Source of the DNA: Ampelomyces quisqualis
Lineage: Eukaryota; Ascomycota; Dothideomycetes; Pleosporales; Phaeosphaeriaceae
Length of the DNA: 64,000 nucleotides
Direction of reading: 5' to 3'
NCBI GenBank assembly: GCA_018398575.1
Contig: JAGTXZ010000003.1
Coordinates: 1,116,001 to 1,180,000 of the forward strand
Under the pieces are notes generated by a model. The model was not told the origin of the DNA, made no database searches, and saw only the letters and a list, made by a program, of their open reading frames with translations. This document shows, piece by piece, positions 46,926-56,796 of the stretch; positions within the stretch are counted from its first letter, which is position 1, and every line of letters starts with the position of its first letter. The position numbers were made by a program, and so were the translations under genes.

Positions 46926-48478
46926 ATGAAAGACTCTGTGTCAATGGCCACTACGAATGCAATCTCATCCAAAGATCCCGCAACTTCACACGCCAACACA
47001 GCTCAGAACCCCCAGCAAAGCTTCGCCTGTCTACTCTGCGCACAGAAAAACGTGAAGTAAGACAGACGACCTGGAAAGGTGAGCGAAATCTTGACACGCT
47101 GACACGCATGCGTATCTTCGAGACGGCGCTGCGTGAGCTAGGAATAGATTCGGAAGATATACTCAGGGAGGCGGGCATGAATGGACGCAACCCAGTTGTA
47201 AGTGAAAACAACAGCTTCATGCGAGAACGCCTTGCCGACCACGAAGAAGACGAGGGAAATGAGCAGACAGAATTTGGCGTTCTAGTCAGCGCAGCTGGTA
47301 AGTCGCCATATCAGTAAAATGGCATCTGGATAGGTCTTCAATGTGAGTTCCGAGATTCCAAGGAGATCCTCGACAAACCAACCGACGAAGAATTTACTTG
47401 TGACCCACGAGATGTCACGCCACTGGAACACAAATGCTTAGTTGGCACCAGTTTGTTGTTTAGCAGCCCGACATTATCGACAGTCCTGTGATTGTTACAT
47501 CCAGATCCGATTCAGATCTTTAGGCTCTGACAATCGTATCTCGAAAATTGTACATCCTTTAGACAAGCTTTTCCACGCACCAGCAGTAGAGCAAATGATA
47601 TCGGGCGTCAGTGAAAATTTGGATGACATCCCGCACAATTCGGAAGCGCTCATGTTTGTGGTTCATTGTATCACGGTTGATTCATTGGTGGAATTGGAAT
47701 ATCTGTCACCGTTGGGGCTACCAAAGACGGCGCTCTTCGAAGATTCAGGACTGATGCGTGACAGATCCTGATCAACGTAAGTCTTTTAGGATCATCTGAC
47801 TTCATGGTTCTACAAGCCTTTGTTCCCTTCACGGCAAGTAATTTGATCGCTCTCATCGATTGAGCTTCAGCATACTCGACTCGCTGATTCTACCACCTAC
47901 GCAGGTGTCATTGCAAGGTTCCAACGCACGAGTCATCTGGATATGGACAGGCATTGCACATGGCATCGGTCAGCGCATTGGTCTACTTCTATATCAAGAT
48001 GTTGTGAAGCTTGGAATGCCTTCGTTCATTTCAGGATTCGAAGACGACTGTGGTGACAGGTCACGATGCTGAAAAGGTAAAAATCAAAGTCGACTGGCAC
48101 AGGATTGAATAGTCTCATCCTCATGGGCAACGTTTTTCCAACGTCGACGACAAAGAATTCCTCTGCAGTATGCAAACTGCACCCTCGGAAAATAAGGGTC
48201 CCACGGAAATGATGTTCTTTTTGATCAGGTGCCATGCTGCAGACTTCTTGAAGCGCTCCGGAAGCGCCGACACAACCTTCAACGGATTATGAAACAAGAA
48301 AACTAATATTGTTGACACTATAGCCCTCCAAAACAAGGCTATCGATGAGCCCGAAAAGCGTACCCAGACAAATCCCAACAGTATTGCAACCCTTTATGTA
48401 CCCTGGCACATAGTGTGTGTGGAATTCGGGCATGCAATCATATGTATGCTACGATTCATGGCACACAGCGCCGGATAA
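46926..48478 (+). pseudogene. Decayed Zn2Cys6 fungal-specific transcription factor
   Basis: Pieces of one regulator follow in the expected order but in different frames. From the ATG at 46926: QQSFACLLCAQKNVK, the first half of a Zn2Cys6 cluster (C-x2-C-x6 with Lys), then TAA at 47058-47060; the second cysteine triplet is missing. Next KGERNLDTLTRMRIFETALRELGIDSEDIL, a linker seen after such clusters. Then the Fungal_trans-type domain in fragments: KIVHPLDKLFHAPAVEQMIS, DIPHNSEALMFVVHCI, ARVIWIWTGIAHGIGQRIGL, then in another frame KGPTEMMFFLIRCHAADFLK, and AHSAG at the end. Stops and frame changes separate the pieces. The TAA could instead be part of a splice donor, but loss of the zinc ligands and several further breaks support a pseudogene. 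Confidence 0.78.
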
Positions 48479-49010
48479 TACAGTGCAGGCATGACACAGT
48501 CTGAGAAAGACATGCTATTTGACCTTGCACTCCACGTCGTCTCCTCTCAAAACAAGGGGTAGACTATGAAAGAAATGCAAGGCTTCATATGCCACATCGA
48601 TTTACAGTTCCAGTGATTCCCATCAACAACTACTGAGCATCGACAATCTCACCTCCTCAACTTTGACCGACCGACCAACGCGTTAGTAGGCTCGCACAAT
48701 AAGCTAGCATTATATCCATAGCTGTGAGCTCAACGCAGATCGAGGCCACGGTATCGCCGCCCTTCCTGCGTCTACTTGTCGACAATTCAACACGTACCTT
48801 GGACTATTCAATATCCGCTTTGAGCTGTTTGACATGTAAATTTAGCTATTCCAGATGTACTTTGAAGAACTCATCCAACACTTACCTTTATCGAGTGCCA
48901 CTGAATTATACGCACTTGATCAAAAACACGCCTCTTTACACACCTCAGTTTCTTTCCATCCTGTAGCTCCTTCGCGGAATTCATCTTCCTGTCACGTACA
49001 TCCCCTTCAC
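48479..49010. other. Intergenic, no supported gene
   Basis: Lies between the decayed regulator and the 3' end of the reductase gene. Confidence 0.4.
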
Positions 49011-50113
49011 TCACTGCCGTCTCGGCACATCCACCACCCCCCTCGCCTCCTTACTCCGCCACTGCACCGCCCTCGCAAGCCCATACAACACCTCCAACGT
49101 CGGCATGCTCACCCCAGCCTTCCTCCCTTCCCTCAACGGCTCGCCCAGCAAATTCTCAAACTCGATGAAATTCCCCTTGTCCAGATCCTGCTGCATACTC
49201 GGCTTCAAATAAATCTCCAACGGATCCATGTCGATTGTCGACTGCACAATTCCTTGCTCCAGCTCCACGCCCGCGCAAATCTTCGCTGCTTGGACGATTT
49301 CGCGCATCGCGGGCTTGACGAGCGCTTCAAGCGCGCCGTCGGCTAAGCGAATGCGTCCCGTATCCAGGCCGGTGAGGGCGCATATGGGGTTCAAGCAGGC
49401 GTTGTACACGAGTTTTTTCCAGCGGTCGTGCAGGACGTTGGGCGAGTATGTGCATTGTGTTTTGTGAGCTGCGGAGTAGATGGCGACGAAGTTTTTAGCG
49501 AGGGCGGAGAGGGTCGAGGAGGGGATAGAGGGGTGGGGAAAGGCGCCGATGAAGAGCTTGTCCGGTTCGTCGTGGATGATTTGGCCGGGTGTGATTTCGG
49601 CGCTGCCAATTAGAGATACACCTGATAGGACGGGGGTGTTTGGGTGGGATGTCAGGAAGGGCTTTTCGATGTTGATGCCGTTTTGGAGGAGGACGAGGGT
49701 GGTATGCGTGTTGTCCTCGGGTAGAGCGGGGGCGATGAGATCAATTACGGTTGGGGGAATGTCTGGGATGTTCTTTGTGGCGAGAATTACGTAGTCGTAT
49801 GGTGGGAGGGACTCTCTGGTGATGTTGGGTATGGTGTTGCGCACTGCACATGTGAGGTGGATGGTCAACATATGCACGTGACCGTGAATGGAGATTGTGG
49901 GGTGGCGGGCTTACCAACACTGGGCTTCCACGAATTGACTGTGCCGTGATCGCAACTCTCGAAATCGTAGCCCGACTTGTTGACTGCCTCGTAATTTGAC
50001 CTGAGTACAAGTGTGACAACTGCGAGTCCGCCGAGATCAAGATTGAGCGCAGCGATGGCGCCGACAGCACCACCGCCGATGACAAGAACAGACTTTGTGT
50101 TTGTAGAAGCCAT
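49011..50113 (-). CDS. Ketopantoate reductase family protein (ApbA/PanE-like)
   Basis: Two exons, 50113-49915 and 49843-49011, with a GTAAGC..GTGCAG intron; 1,032 nt, 343 residues. The Rossmann glycine loop is VLVIGGGAVGAIAAL (GxGxxG at residues 13-18). The second part has the family landmarks: YDYVILATKNIPD, LVLLQNGINIE, GVSLIGSAEITPGQIIH, RWKKLVYNACLNPICALTGL (the conserved Lys and Asn region) and the C-terminal QDLDKGNFIEFENLLGEPLR, matching the D----R-TEID-L-G block of ketopantoate reductases. The family reduces 2-dehydropantoate with NADPH in pantothenate synthesis, but fungi carry several paralogues, so the substrate is not certain. The ATG at 50113 is the first that keeps the fold intact. 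Confidence 0.85.
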
Positions 50114-50549
50114 CGCACTCAGAGTGATTATAGAACACGTACTTGGGCCTGTAGTTGCGTGAGGTACCTTCGAAATGTACCTAGGCGCGAGAGGGCGCAA
50201 CGTACGAAAATAGCGGGGCAGAGGGGCAGAATTATAGATCTGACGCCAGACACGCGTGAGCAAAGTGTCAACACCCAGATCGTGGCGTCTACGCGCACCA
50301 TGTTGTGAGGGACTACCAGCATGTGACAACATATACGTCTCTTCAATCGTACTCCATTTGATGCATATGTAGGTGTAGGCTACAGTCCGTTACTTTCGTG
50401 ACTTGCGACCTTTTCATCCGCAGATCCTCCCTGGCGTCCTCCTTGATCGCTTCGCTGCATTGTGAGAGTCGATTGTGAAAGCCGTCCGTCCTGTCCACCA
50501 GAAGACTACGCCGAAGGCCCAGCAAAAGAGAGAGAAAGAGGAGATGCGT
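50114..50549. other. Promoter of the reductase gene and 3' flank of the eL42 gene
   Basis: 436 bp, no gene supported. Confidence 0.4.
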
Positions 50550-51544
50550 TTAAAAGACAAGAGCGGCACCCTTGGTCTTCTTGTCACCACCGAGCTCGAA
50601 GTGCTTGCATCGCTTGAGAGCGAGCTGAGAGACGTTAGTCTTTTTTCTACGAAACTTCACTGCATCAACATACCTGTGCCTTGGTCTTGCACTGTGTGCA
50701 CTCTAGACGGAGAACAACCTTCTTGGTGGTTTTCGCCCTCTGTTTCTTGTCAGCTATCTCCGCAGTGTGGGGCGTAGAATCATCATACCTTGTGGAAGAC
50801 AGGCTTGGTCTGACCTCCGTAACCGGATTGCTTGCGGTCATAACGACGCTTACCCTGGGCGAAAAGCGAGGCCTTTCCTGCCTTATACTCTGCCAAGATT
50901 CAATATGCGCACAAATTGGCGGGAGTGCGGGGCTACTGACGGGTGACCTTGTGCTGGGTGTGCTTCTTGCAGTCCTTGCCCTTGCAGTAGGTTCGTCGGG
51001 TCTTGGGAACGTTGACCTAATCAATTGCGTTAGACTGTGGTTTCCATAATCAAGTCATTGCGTGATCGATGTGCGTCTAGAGCTTGCCACAGCGTGCAAC
51101 ACAAGTGGGCAACGTGACGGTGGCGAAATCGGCCGGTGTATAGTAGACGTCGCAGGTCGCGAGTGTGGTGGATTTCGCATGATGCGTTCGCATGGCCTGG
51201 GCTATGCGAAAACAGTACAGACGCTTCCACGTGTTTTCGTAGGATGCAGTCTGCTGAAGCATCGTCGTCTTGGAGCATGCGCAGTCGGTGCCGGTACTTT
51301 GCGTGTAGAAAGCCCCGATGATCTCCTATGTTTCAATATCTTGTGACGCATGTACCTCCCCGAATTTGCCATTGTGATCGTGCGTAGTTGTCCATGCCGG
51401 TGCTCTATTCTGTCGCGTTGCCATGGGGGTGTTGTGCGCACCGAAATATCGTCGTCGTCCTCGAAGGCTCCGAAATCGTTGCTCGAGTTGTGTTGCAGCT
51501 GTGCAATTCTATCCTACACGGATACGAGAGACATCACTCACCAT
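50550..51544 (-). CDS. RPL42: 60S ribosomal protein eL42 (L36a/L44)
   Basis: Five exons: 51544-51542 (only the ATG), 51016-50941, 50889-50789, 50739-50674 and 50624-50550; 321 nt, 106 residues, the usual length of the family. The protein reads [20 protein letters not shown], then [20 protein letters not shown], then [20 protein letters not shown] and [21 protein letters not shown], with the four zinc-ligand cysteines (C-x4-C near the start, C-x2-C later). The start codon is split from the rest by a 525-nt intron (51017-51541). The ATG at 51542-51544 is chosen because it has a good context (GTCAAAATG) and is followed directly by GTGAGT, and because no nearer ATG adjoins a donor. Binds near the ribosomal E site in the large subunit. 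Confidence 0.93.
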
Positions 51545-52163
51545 TTTGACGGTATTTGTGACTGTCGGTTAGTGAGGTCGACGGTTTGGCGTGTTGATGT
51601 GATCTCGAAGGTCGATTTTCAGCAAGTGTGGGAGGCTCGGCTACTGCTAAGCTAGGGTGGGGGCAAGCCACAAGCACCAGCCACAGCGCACTGACTACCA
51701 CAATTCAGCCTGCCTTACGGAGTACGGAGTACGGAGTACAACACCACAAGTGGATGCAAGCCACCAACTTCCGCAATACATTTCCCAACAACGACATGTT
51801 CAGATAACTTTATGTCCTTACTGCTTAGTTATACGTCTTTAGAATTCTCTAGCTTTTAAGGATAATTGTTAATAGTGCAGTTCATCTTCTCTAGGTCTGA
51901 TCCGCGCTAGCCCGAGCTTATTGCCGACTTTCCCTTACGCCCGAGAGATGCAAGTCCAGCAATTGAGCAACGGCAAGTTCGGGCCATCACTGACAGACTA
52001 CCACACTTCCACATAGCAGACTGATAACATCCCAATTAAATGGTAATCGAGATTGCGATAAAGATTTGGTATCATGTGAAGCAAAGCAAATCTACCCAGA
52101 CACACTGTGGCCGCCAGGCCTGCGCGTGAGAAAAAAACATGTAAAATCTGCAACGGCCCAAGA
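51545..52163. other. Intergenic with a TACGGAG triplet repeat
   Basis: Promoter side of the eL42 gene and 3' flank of Src1. Contains three head-to-tail TACGGAG units at 51716-51739. No gene seen. Confidence 0.45.
51716..51739. repeat. (TACGGAG)3 short tandem repeat
   Basis: Three perfect 7-bp units followed by TAC. Single copies of the core recur at 54969-54977 and, inverted, near 55188-55195. Confidence 0.85.
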
Positions 52164-54284
52164 CTAGTAGATCGGACGCCCCTCGTCCCACTTCCGAACC
52201 TCTTGCATGTCCTTTCCAGTAGTTGCAGGGCTGCTGCCCACGCCAAAGCTGAACCGACTACTCTCGCGCTTGCCACTGCTCCGTCCATCTTCAAGTAGCT
52301 TGACAGGCCCTGTCCACTCCCACATACGGGCAACGTCCCCACTGGTGCTGGTACGTACAGCTGCACGAATGTTCGAATTGAACTCGACTTTCTTCTGCAC
52401 TCTCTCCCACAATTTTTGCCTCCGAGAGGAGGAAAATTCGTTTCGCAGCACGTCATCTCGAAGCTGTGTCATGCTGATACCCTTATCGGGATATGCAACA
52501 GGCTCTTGGATACTCAGTACAGCGTGTTCAGCGAGACGGTCAAAGACATCGCTAGCAAGCTTCTTTGCATGGGTCTCCATGGCTCGACTGTTTGTAAATT
52601 TATAGTTGCCATAGTAGACCATGGCAACTGTGAAAAACGCCGTCACAATCTGGAGAAAATATCGTTCAACAGACTGGCGGATGGATCGTCGGACTTGGCA
52701 GCTGAGGCTGAGCTCGGCGAGGGAGGATGATGAGATTCTTCGTTCTCCGGTTGTTCTGTGTCCACGGAAACGGAACTGATTAGTACAAGATCGTCAGAAA
52801 AGCTGCAGAAAAATTGTCGTGGGTATAGGAATTGATGCTTACCCATCTTGAGACTCCATGACCTCGTCGCGCAACTTGATCTCAGGCATGGCTCGATCGA
52901 AAAGATCATTGAATTCTTGGTCGGTCATACTGTTTCGTTTCGACTTAACCATGTGTTGCTTGAGGTCTCCCTCGCTGACTTCAGGGCTGTCGACGGCATT
53001 TCCGTCTGCGTCGGACTCGCCGCACTCATACTGCGCTCGCTGCTGTCTCAGGTGCTTCACGCCGCGGTCGGCAACATTCTTGATAAGACGCGTCTTGGCA
53101 TTGTCAGGCTCGCATGTAGGCGATATAGGTATAATGCCTTTCAGGGACAACGGATGCTCCGTCAGAACAAAATCGCGGTCGCATTTGAGTTGCAGTTCCC
53201 GGTAGCATTGAGCGTGAGGAGGGCACGGTTCGCATTGCGGCAGGATATCGCTCGCCCACATTGGCACATCTACGCCCGCAAGACCCGTTGCTTCGCGCCC
53301 GATGCCGCAGAAACCCACTGCAATCTTTTCTTGTCGCCACGCGCCGCCGAATACCGCAGCCGCTGTGAGGAGAAGTGTACCAGACATAGCTTTGAGCGTG
53401 CCAGTCGCCTTCGACACCTGTTTCCGCCGGCGAGGAGGTAGTATATCCACTTCACCAGCTTTTGCTCGATCGCGCACAAGCTCCAGCTGCTCTTCTGGTG
53501 CGAACTCCTCGGAGAGCTCTGGGTCTTCTAGCTTGATGCGCGGGTCAAAGTCGTCACGTGAAGGGACAACAACACCCTCATCTGTTTGTTCGGCGTTCGG
53601 CTGGAAAGTCCTGCGGCGGTTTACCTCGCTCTTGCGCCTCTCTTTCTGCTCGGAGCCCATGGTCCGCCTCCGACGGTCGCGCGTGGCTGTCTCGGGCTGG
53701 GCTGGGGAGCTGCCGCTTTGGAATGGATTCTCCTGGGTGAACGGGCTGTTGACGTCTGAACGATGCCATGCCTCAGGGTCGGCTGTAGGCTCCTTCACGG
53801 CTGGCGTCGCACTCTTCCTCACGCGCCGCACGGCTGGACGCTGATCTGCCTCGGCTTCTGCTTCCGCCCCTCTGCTGTGCTTTGCTGGTACAGCGCGCAA
53901 TGGCGTCTTCGCACGTGGAGCTGGCAAATTGTCTTCTTCTGTTGTTGCCCGTGTGGTACGGCGCACACCGCGTCTCGCCGTGCTGGGTGGGGGTGCGCGT
54001 AGGGTTTCGTCCTCGGTGTCCTCGGTCGTGACCGTGCTGGCTGAGCTGGATGGGACGTCTAGGATGCCTCTTGTACTGCGCTTTGTTCGCGCATACGCCC
54101 GCTGTACCTGTGCTGCTTGAGGCGCAACGGCGTCGTTGAAGAGACCCACCAGGACAGGCTTCTTCGCACCGGACGGATAGGAGACGCCGTGCTTGAGCAG
54201 TATGCTTCGCAGCTCAGGCACTGTGATCTTGTTTGCGTCGACGCCTGGCTCAAAGTACCAGTACTCTCCTCGGGCGTCTGCCAT
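52164..54284 (-). CDS. Src1/Heh1-type inner nuclear membrane protein
   Basis: Two exons, 54284-52843 and 52755-52164; 2,034 nt, 677 residues from MADARGEYWYF. An N-terminal HeH domain (a LEM-like helix-extension-helix) covers about residues 19-52: ITVPELRSILLKHGVSYPSG then KKPVLVGLFNDAV. A long basic, Ser/Pro-rich stretch (about 60-290) holds nuclear-localisation-type RRRR and RRRK clusters. The first membrane segment is about 297-315 (LKAMSGTLLLTAAAVFGGAW), the second about 514-531 (FLQIVTAFFTVAMVYYG). The Man1-Src1-C-terminal (MSC) domain lies around and after the membrane segments, with a Cys-rich lumenal part (PQCEPCPPHAQCYREL). In yeast such proteins anchor chromatin and help nuclear pore assembly. 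The exon join restores ISSSSLAELSLSCQVRRSIR in frame. Confidence 0.88.
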
Positions 54285-54560
54285 GGTAGTGATGTGCGAA
54301 GTGGACAACGAAAAGTTGACAGAATATGCTGGGGCGTGACAGGCCCGGAGCGCGTAGAATTAGATATCGACTGGGGAGGGGGGTTACAAAGTTATGCGTA
54401 GCGCGTACTGAGTGAGTGGGCGGGTGGCAGGCAAAGAGCTTGTTTGTGATGTCACCAAGGCAACTGAGGCCGAGGCAAGGCCCGTGCGCTACCCTCCAAC
54501 AAAGACCCTATCAACAATCCGACACGACAAACATCGGAGCATTATTAGCGCCTACTCTTT

Positions 54561-54934
54561 ATGAGCGTGACCCTAGACTGCTGGGATAAGAGCCCAGCAC
54601 AAAAATTCCTACAGTGGCTCGAACACTTCGGTCCAGCCAAACTTCCGTGGCTCAAGACGATTGTGGTAACGTCCCGTAATCCTTCCACTGCCTAATCAGG
54701 ACGAAACGGTTCAATGAATTTCTCAGTCTGTATGGCGCAAGTCAATATGAGACCATCGAGCGATGGGTGCTGGACTGGCAGAAAGAGGTAAAAACAGAAG
54801 CTCTGAGCGCTCCCAATCTACGCTTTATTCCTAGAGTATCTGATGTTTCAGAGTCTCGCGAGGACATGAGTTGCACAACAGTCTTCAGAAAAGGCAACTT
54901 TGTTCAAAATAGGCGGTGGAGGGTGTCTGAGTAG
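54561..54934 (+). pseudogene. 2EXR family copy 4, 5'-truncated
   Basis: Plus-strand frame from ATG 54561: AQKFLQWLEHFGPAKLPWLK then TIVV, matching the VFLQW-SVLPPRKLACIKNV segment of copy 3. After a short break (a stop or a small intron around 54670-54702) a shifted frame reads FNEFLSLYGASQYETIERWV and ends with SAPNLRFIP, the tail landmark of copies 1 and 2; stop TAG at 54932-54934. The N-terminal LPxELR motif is absent upstream, so the copy is truncated and probably dead. It lies about 0.8 kb from the right repeat block, opposite in orientation to the three copies at the left edge. Confidence 0.6.
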
Positions 54935-55655
54935 AGCTTCTTGGCTCTGCAGTCATGTGATTCGAAAGTACGGAGTAGGCACGCGATAAAGCGGGATGTA
55001 GCGGATATTAGTCACGAGGGAAAACTATTGGCATCTGCATACCCTGATAAAGATGTACATCGAACTCGCATAGCATCGCATCATGAGAACCCGACTTGCC
55101 TTTGTATATTCAGTATTGGGTGCATAGATCTTCTTTGTCGCACGAGTATCTGAGCATATCACTGTCCGGGGACCGATCCTGATGAAAGCTCCGTACTGTT
55201 TGTGGAGCTGAATCTACCATTGCACCTAGCACCGCCCCCATACGAATAATAGTTGGTAGAAGTCTATGAAGCTGGCGGAGAGAGGTCCTGACACGTGTTT
55301 GAGACCACCACGGAATATTGTATAGCACATGAGTTGTCAAGCCTACGATGCAAGATGCAAGGACGAGACTTAGCCTAACATAGTGTAGCAGGCGTCGTAA
55401 CATTTTGACCTTGAGAAGGCGATATTAGGTGATGTACACGACGGTGATTTAGTCTGGTTTCGACGATGTGCTCTTCCGGCGCCTGACTAGGTAGGTGGAA
55501 GAAAGATGGTGAAAAGAGGTTCCGTTCCAGTTCCATTTCATTGCCGCACAAAATTACATACCTGGTGGCACATACAATGGTGTCATGGTTGGAAAGAAGA
55601 AGAGTCGGCTGTGATGAACAAACATGCCGTTATGCACCCCCACTGGGGTACAAAT
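54935..55655. other. No confident gene
   Basis: A 97-residue minus-strand frame (55403-55110, starting MLRRLLHYVRLSLVLASC) has a hydrophobic N-terminus but no other support. Composition shifts to AT-rich toward 55.7 kb. Confidence 0.3.
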
Positions 55656-55780
55656 GCGGTGTTAAATACCCAGCGCGGTGTTAATATACACCGCAGTATC
55701 GTGTAAATTTACTCCTTTACACCGCACGTAGGGGATATTTACACAGCTCTAGTGTATATTACACTGTCGCAGTGTTTTTT
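55656..55780. repeat. Cluster of direct and inverted GCGGTGTTAA motifs with hairpin at the right boundary
   Basis: GCGGTGTTAA occurs twice (about 55656 and 55675). Inverted forms TACACCGC and TTTACACCGC follow by 55723. GCGGTGT-TAATAT-ACACCGC (55675-55694) is a perfect 7-bp hairpin. Further GTGTAAA and GTGTATATTACACTG motifs follow. The cluster marks the switch into AT-rich DNA and looks like a transposon subterminal region. Confidence 0.6.
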
Positions 55781-56776
55781 TGCCTGTCTAATCTTACAGT
55801 ATATTATCTTATGTTTTGTTAAAATATATATAAACTATATATTACGCAAAATTAATAAAAATTCTACTGTTATACGCCCTAACTAGTACATTATTTAAGC
55901 TAGGCAAATAGTACTTGCTAATGCTACTTACTATATAAGACGTAGGTAAATGTTAACCTAGTTAAGCACAAAATCTTAAAAGCTATTAGGTTTTTAACTA
56001 GAAATATATTTAAAGTTAAGCTAATTAATTTTTCTTTAATCTAATTTAACCTGTTATTATAACCTGCAAGTAGTTTCTTATAATAGTATTTGCTGTAGCG
56101 CTCTAAGCTTCTAGTAGATTAGAAATATAAAGGTAAAGTTAATTATTTGTTTAAACTAACACCTGTTGCCTTTATAGCTATCTAAAACTAATTCTCTATA
56201 ATAGCAAACATTCTTATTAACAACTATAGCAGTTACTTATTAGTTAAACTGCGTTAATAGGCTTTACTAAGTACCTACTGCTTATTACTAAAACTCTTAG
56301 AAGTTTGTATTTAAGATAGTGTTAGTAAATACACTATAACTAGGTAGCCTTAGTTAGAAGTAGTAGACATAGCAGGCGTTATAGCCTGCTAAGTCTTTAG
56401 TAATCTTAACAACTACTACCCTCTATTAGGTAAGAGAGACTAGAAATAAGATCTAGATGTATGCCTAAAGATACTATTAAATTAAGATTAGTTAACAAAG
56501 TTATAAGCACTTATAGCCTATTAAAAGTTATTACGCATATAAGCTTAAGGCGCTGCGTAACTTTATAGCTATATAGGTTTAAATCTTTCTTGCGTCTTTT
56601 ATAGTATAGTAGCTTAGGTTTTGTAATTAGCCTTATACTCTTATAGCTATTACACAAACAGTTGCTCTTAGAGAGCTTAAGACACTGCGTAATTTTGTAG
56701 CTATATATAATTAAAGCACTCTTATTAGTTAAGTACTAGATTTCTACGCTAGTAAATAGGTTTAGGGTACCTGCTT

Positions 56777-56796
56777 ATAGGTAGGGGTTAGGTTAG
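56777..56796 (+). repeat. 20-bp inverted repeat, left copy
   Basis: ATAGGTAGGGGTTAGGTTAG is repeated exactly in inverse orientation at 62629-62648, 5.8 kb away. Both lie in GGTTAGG-rich surroundings. Could be termini of one element or two members of a repeat. Confidence 0.7.
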
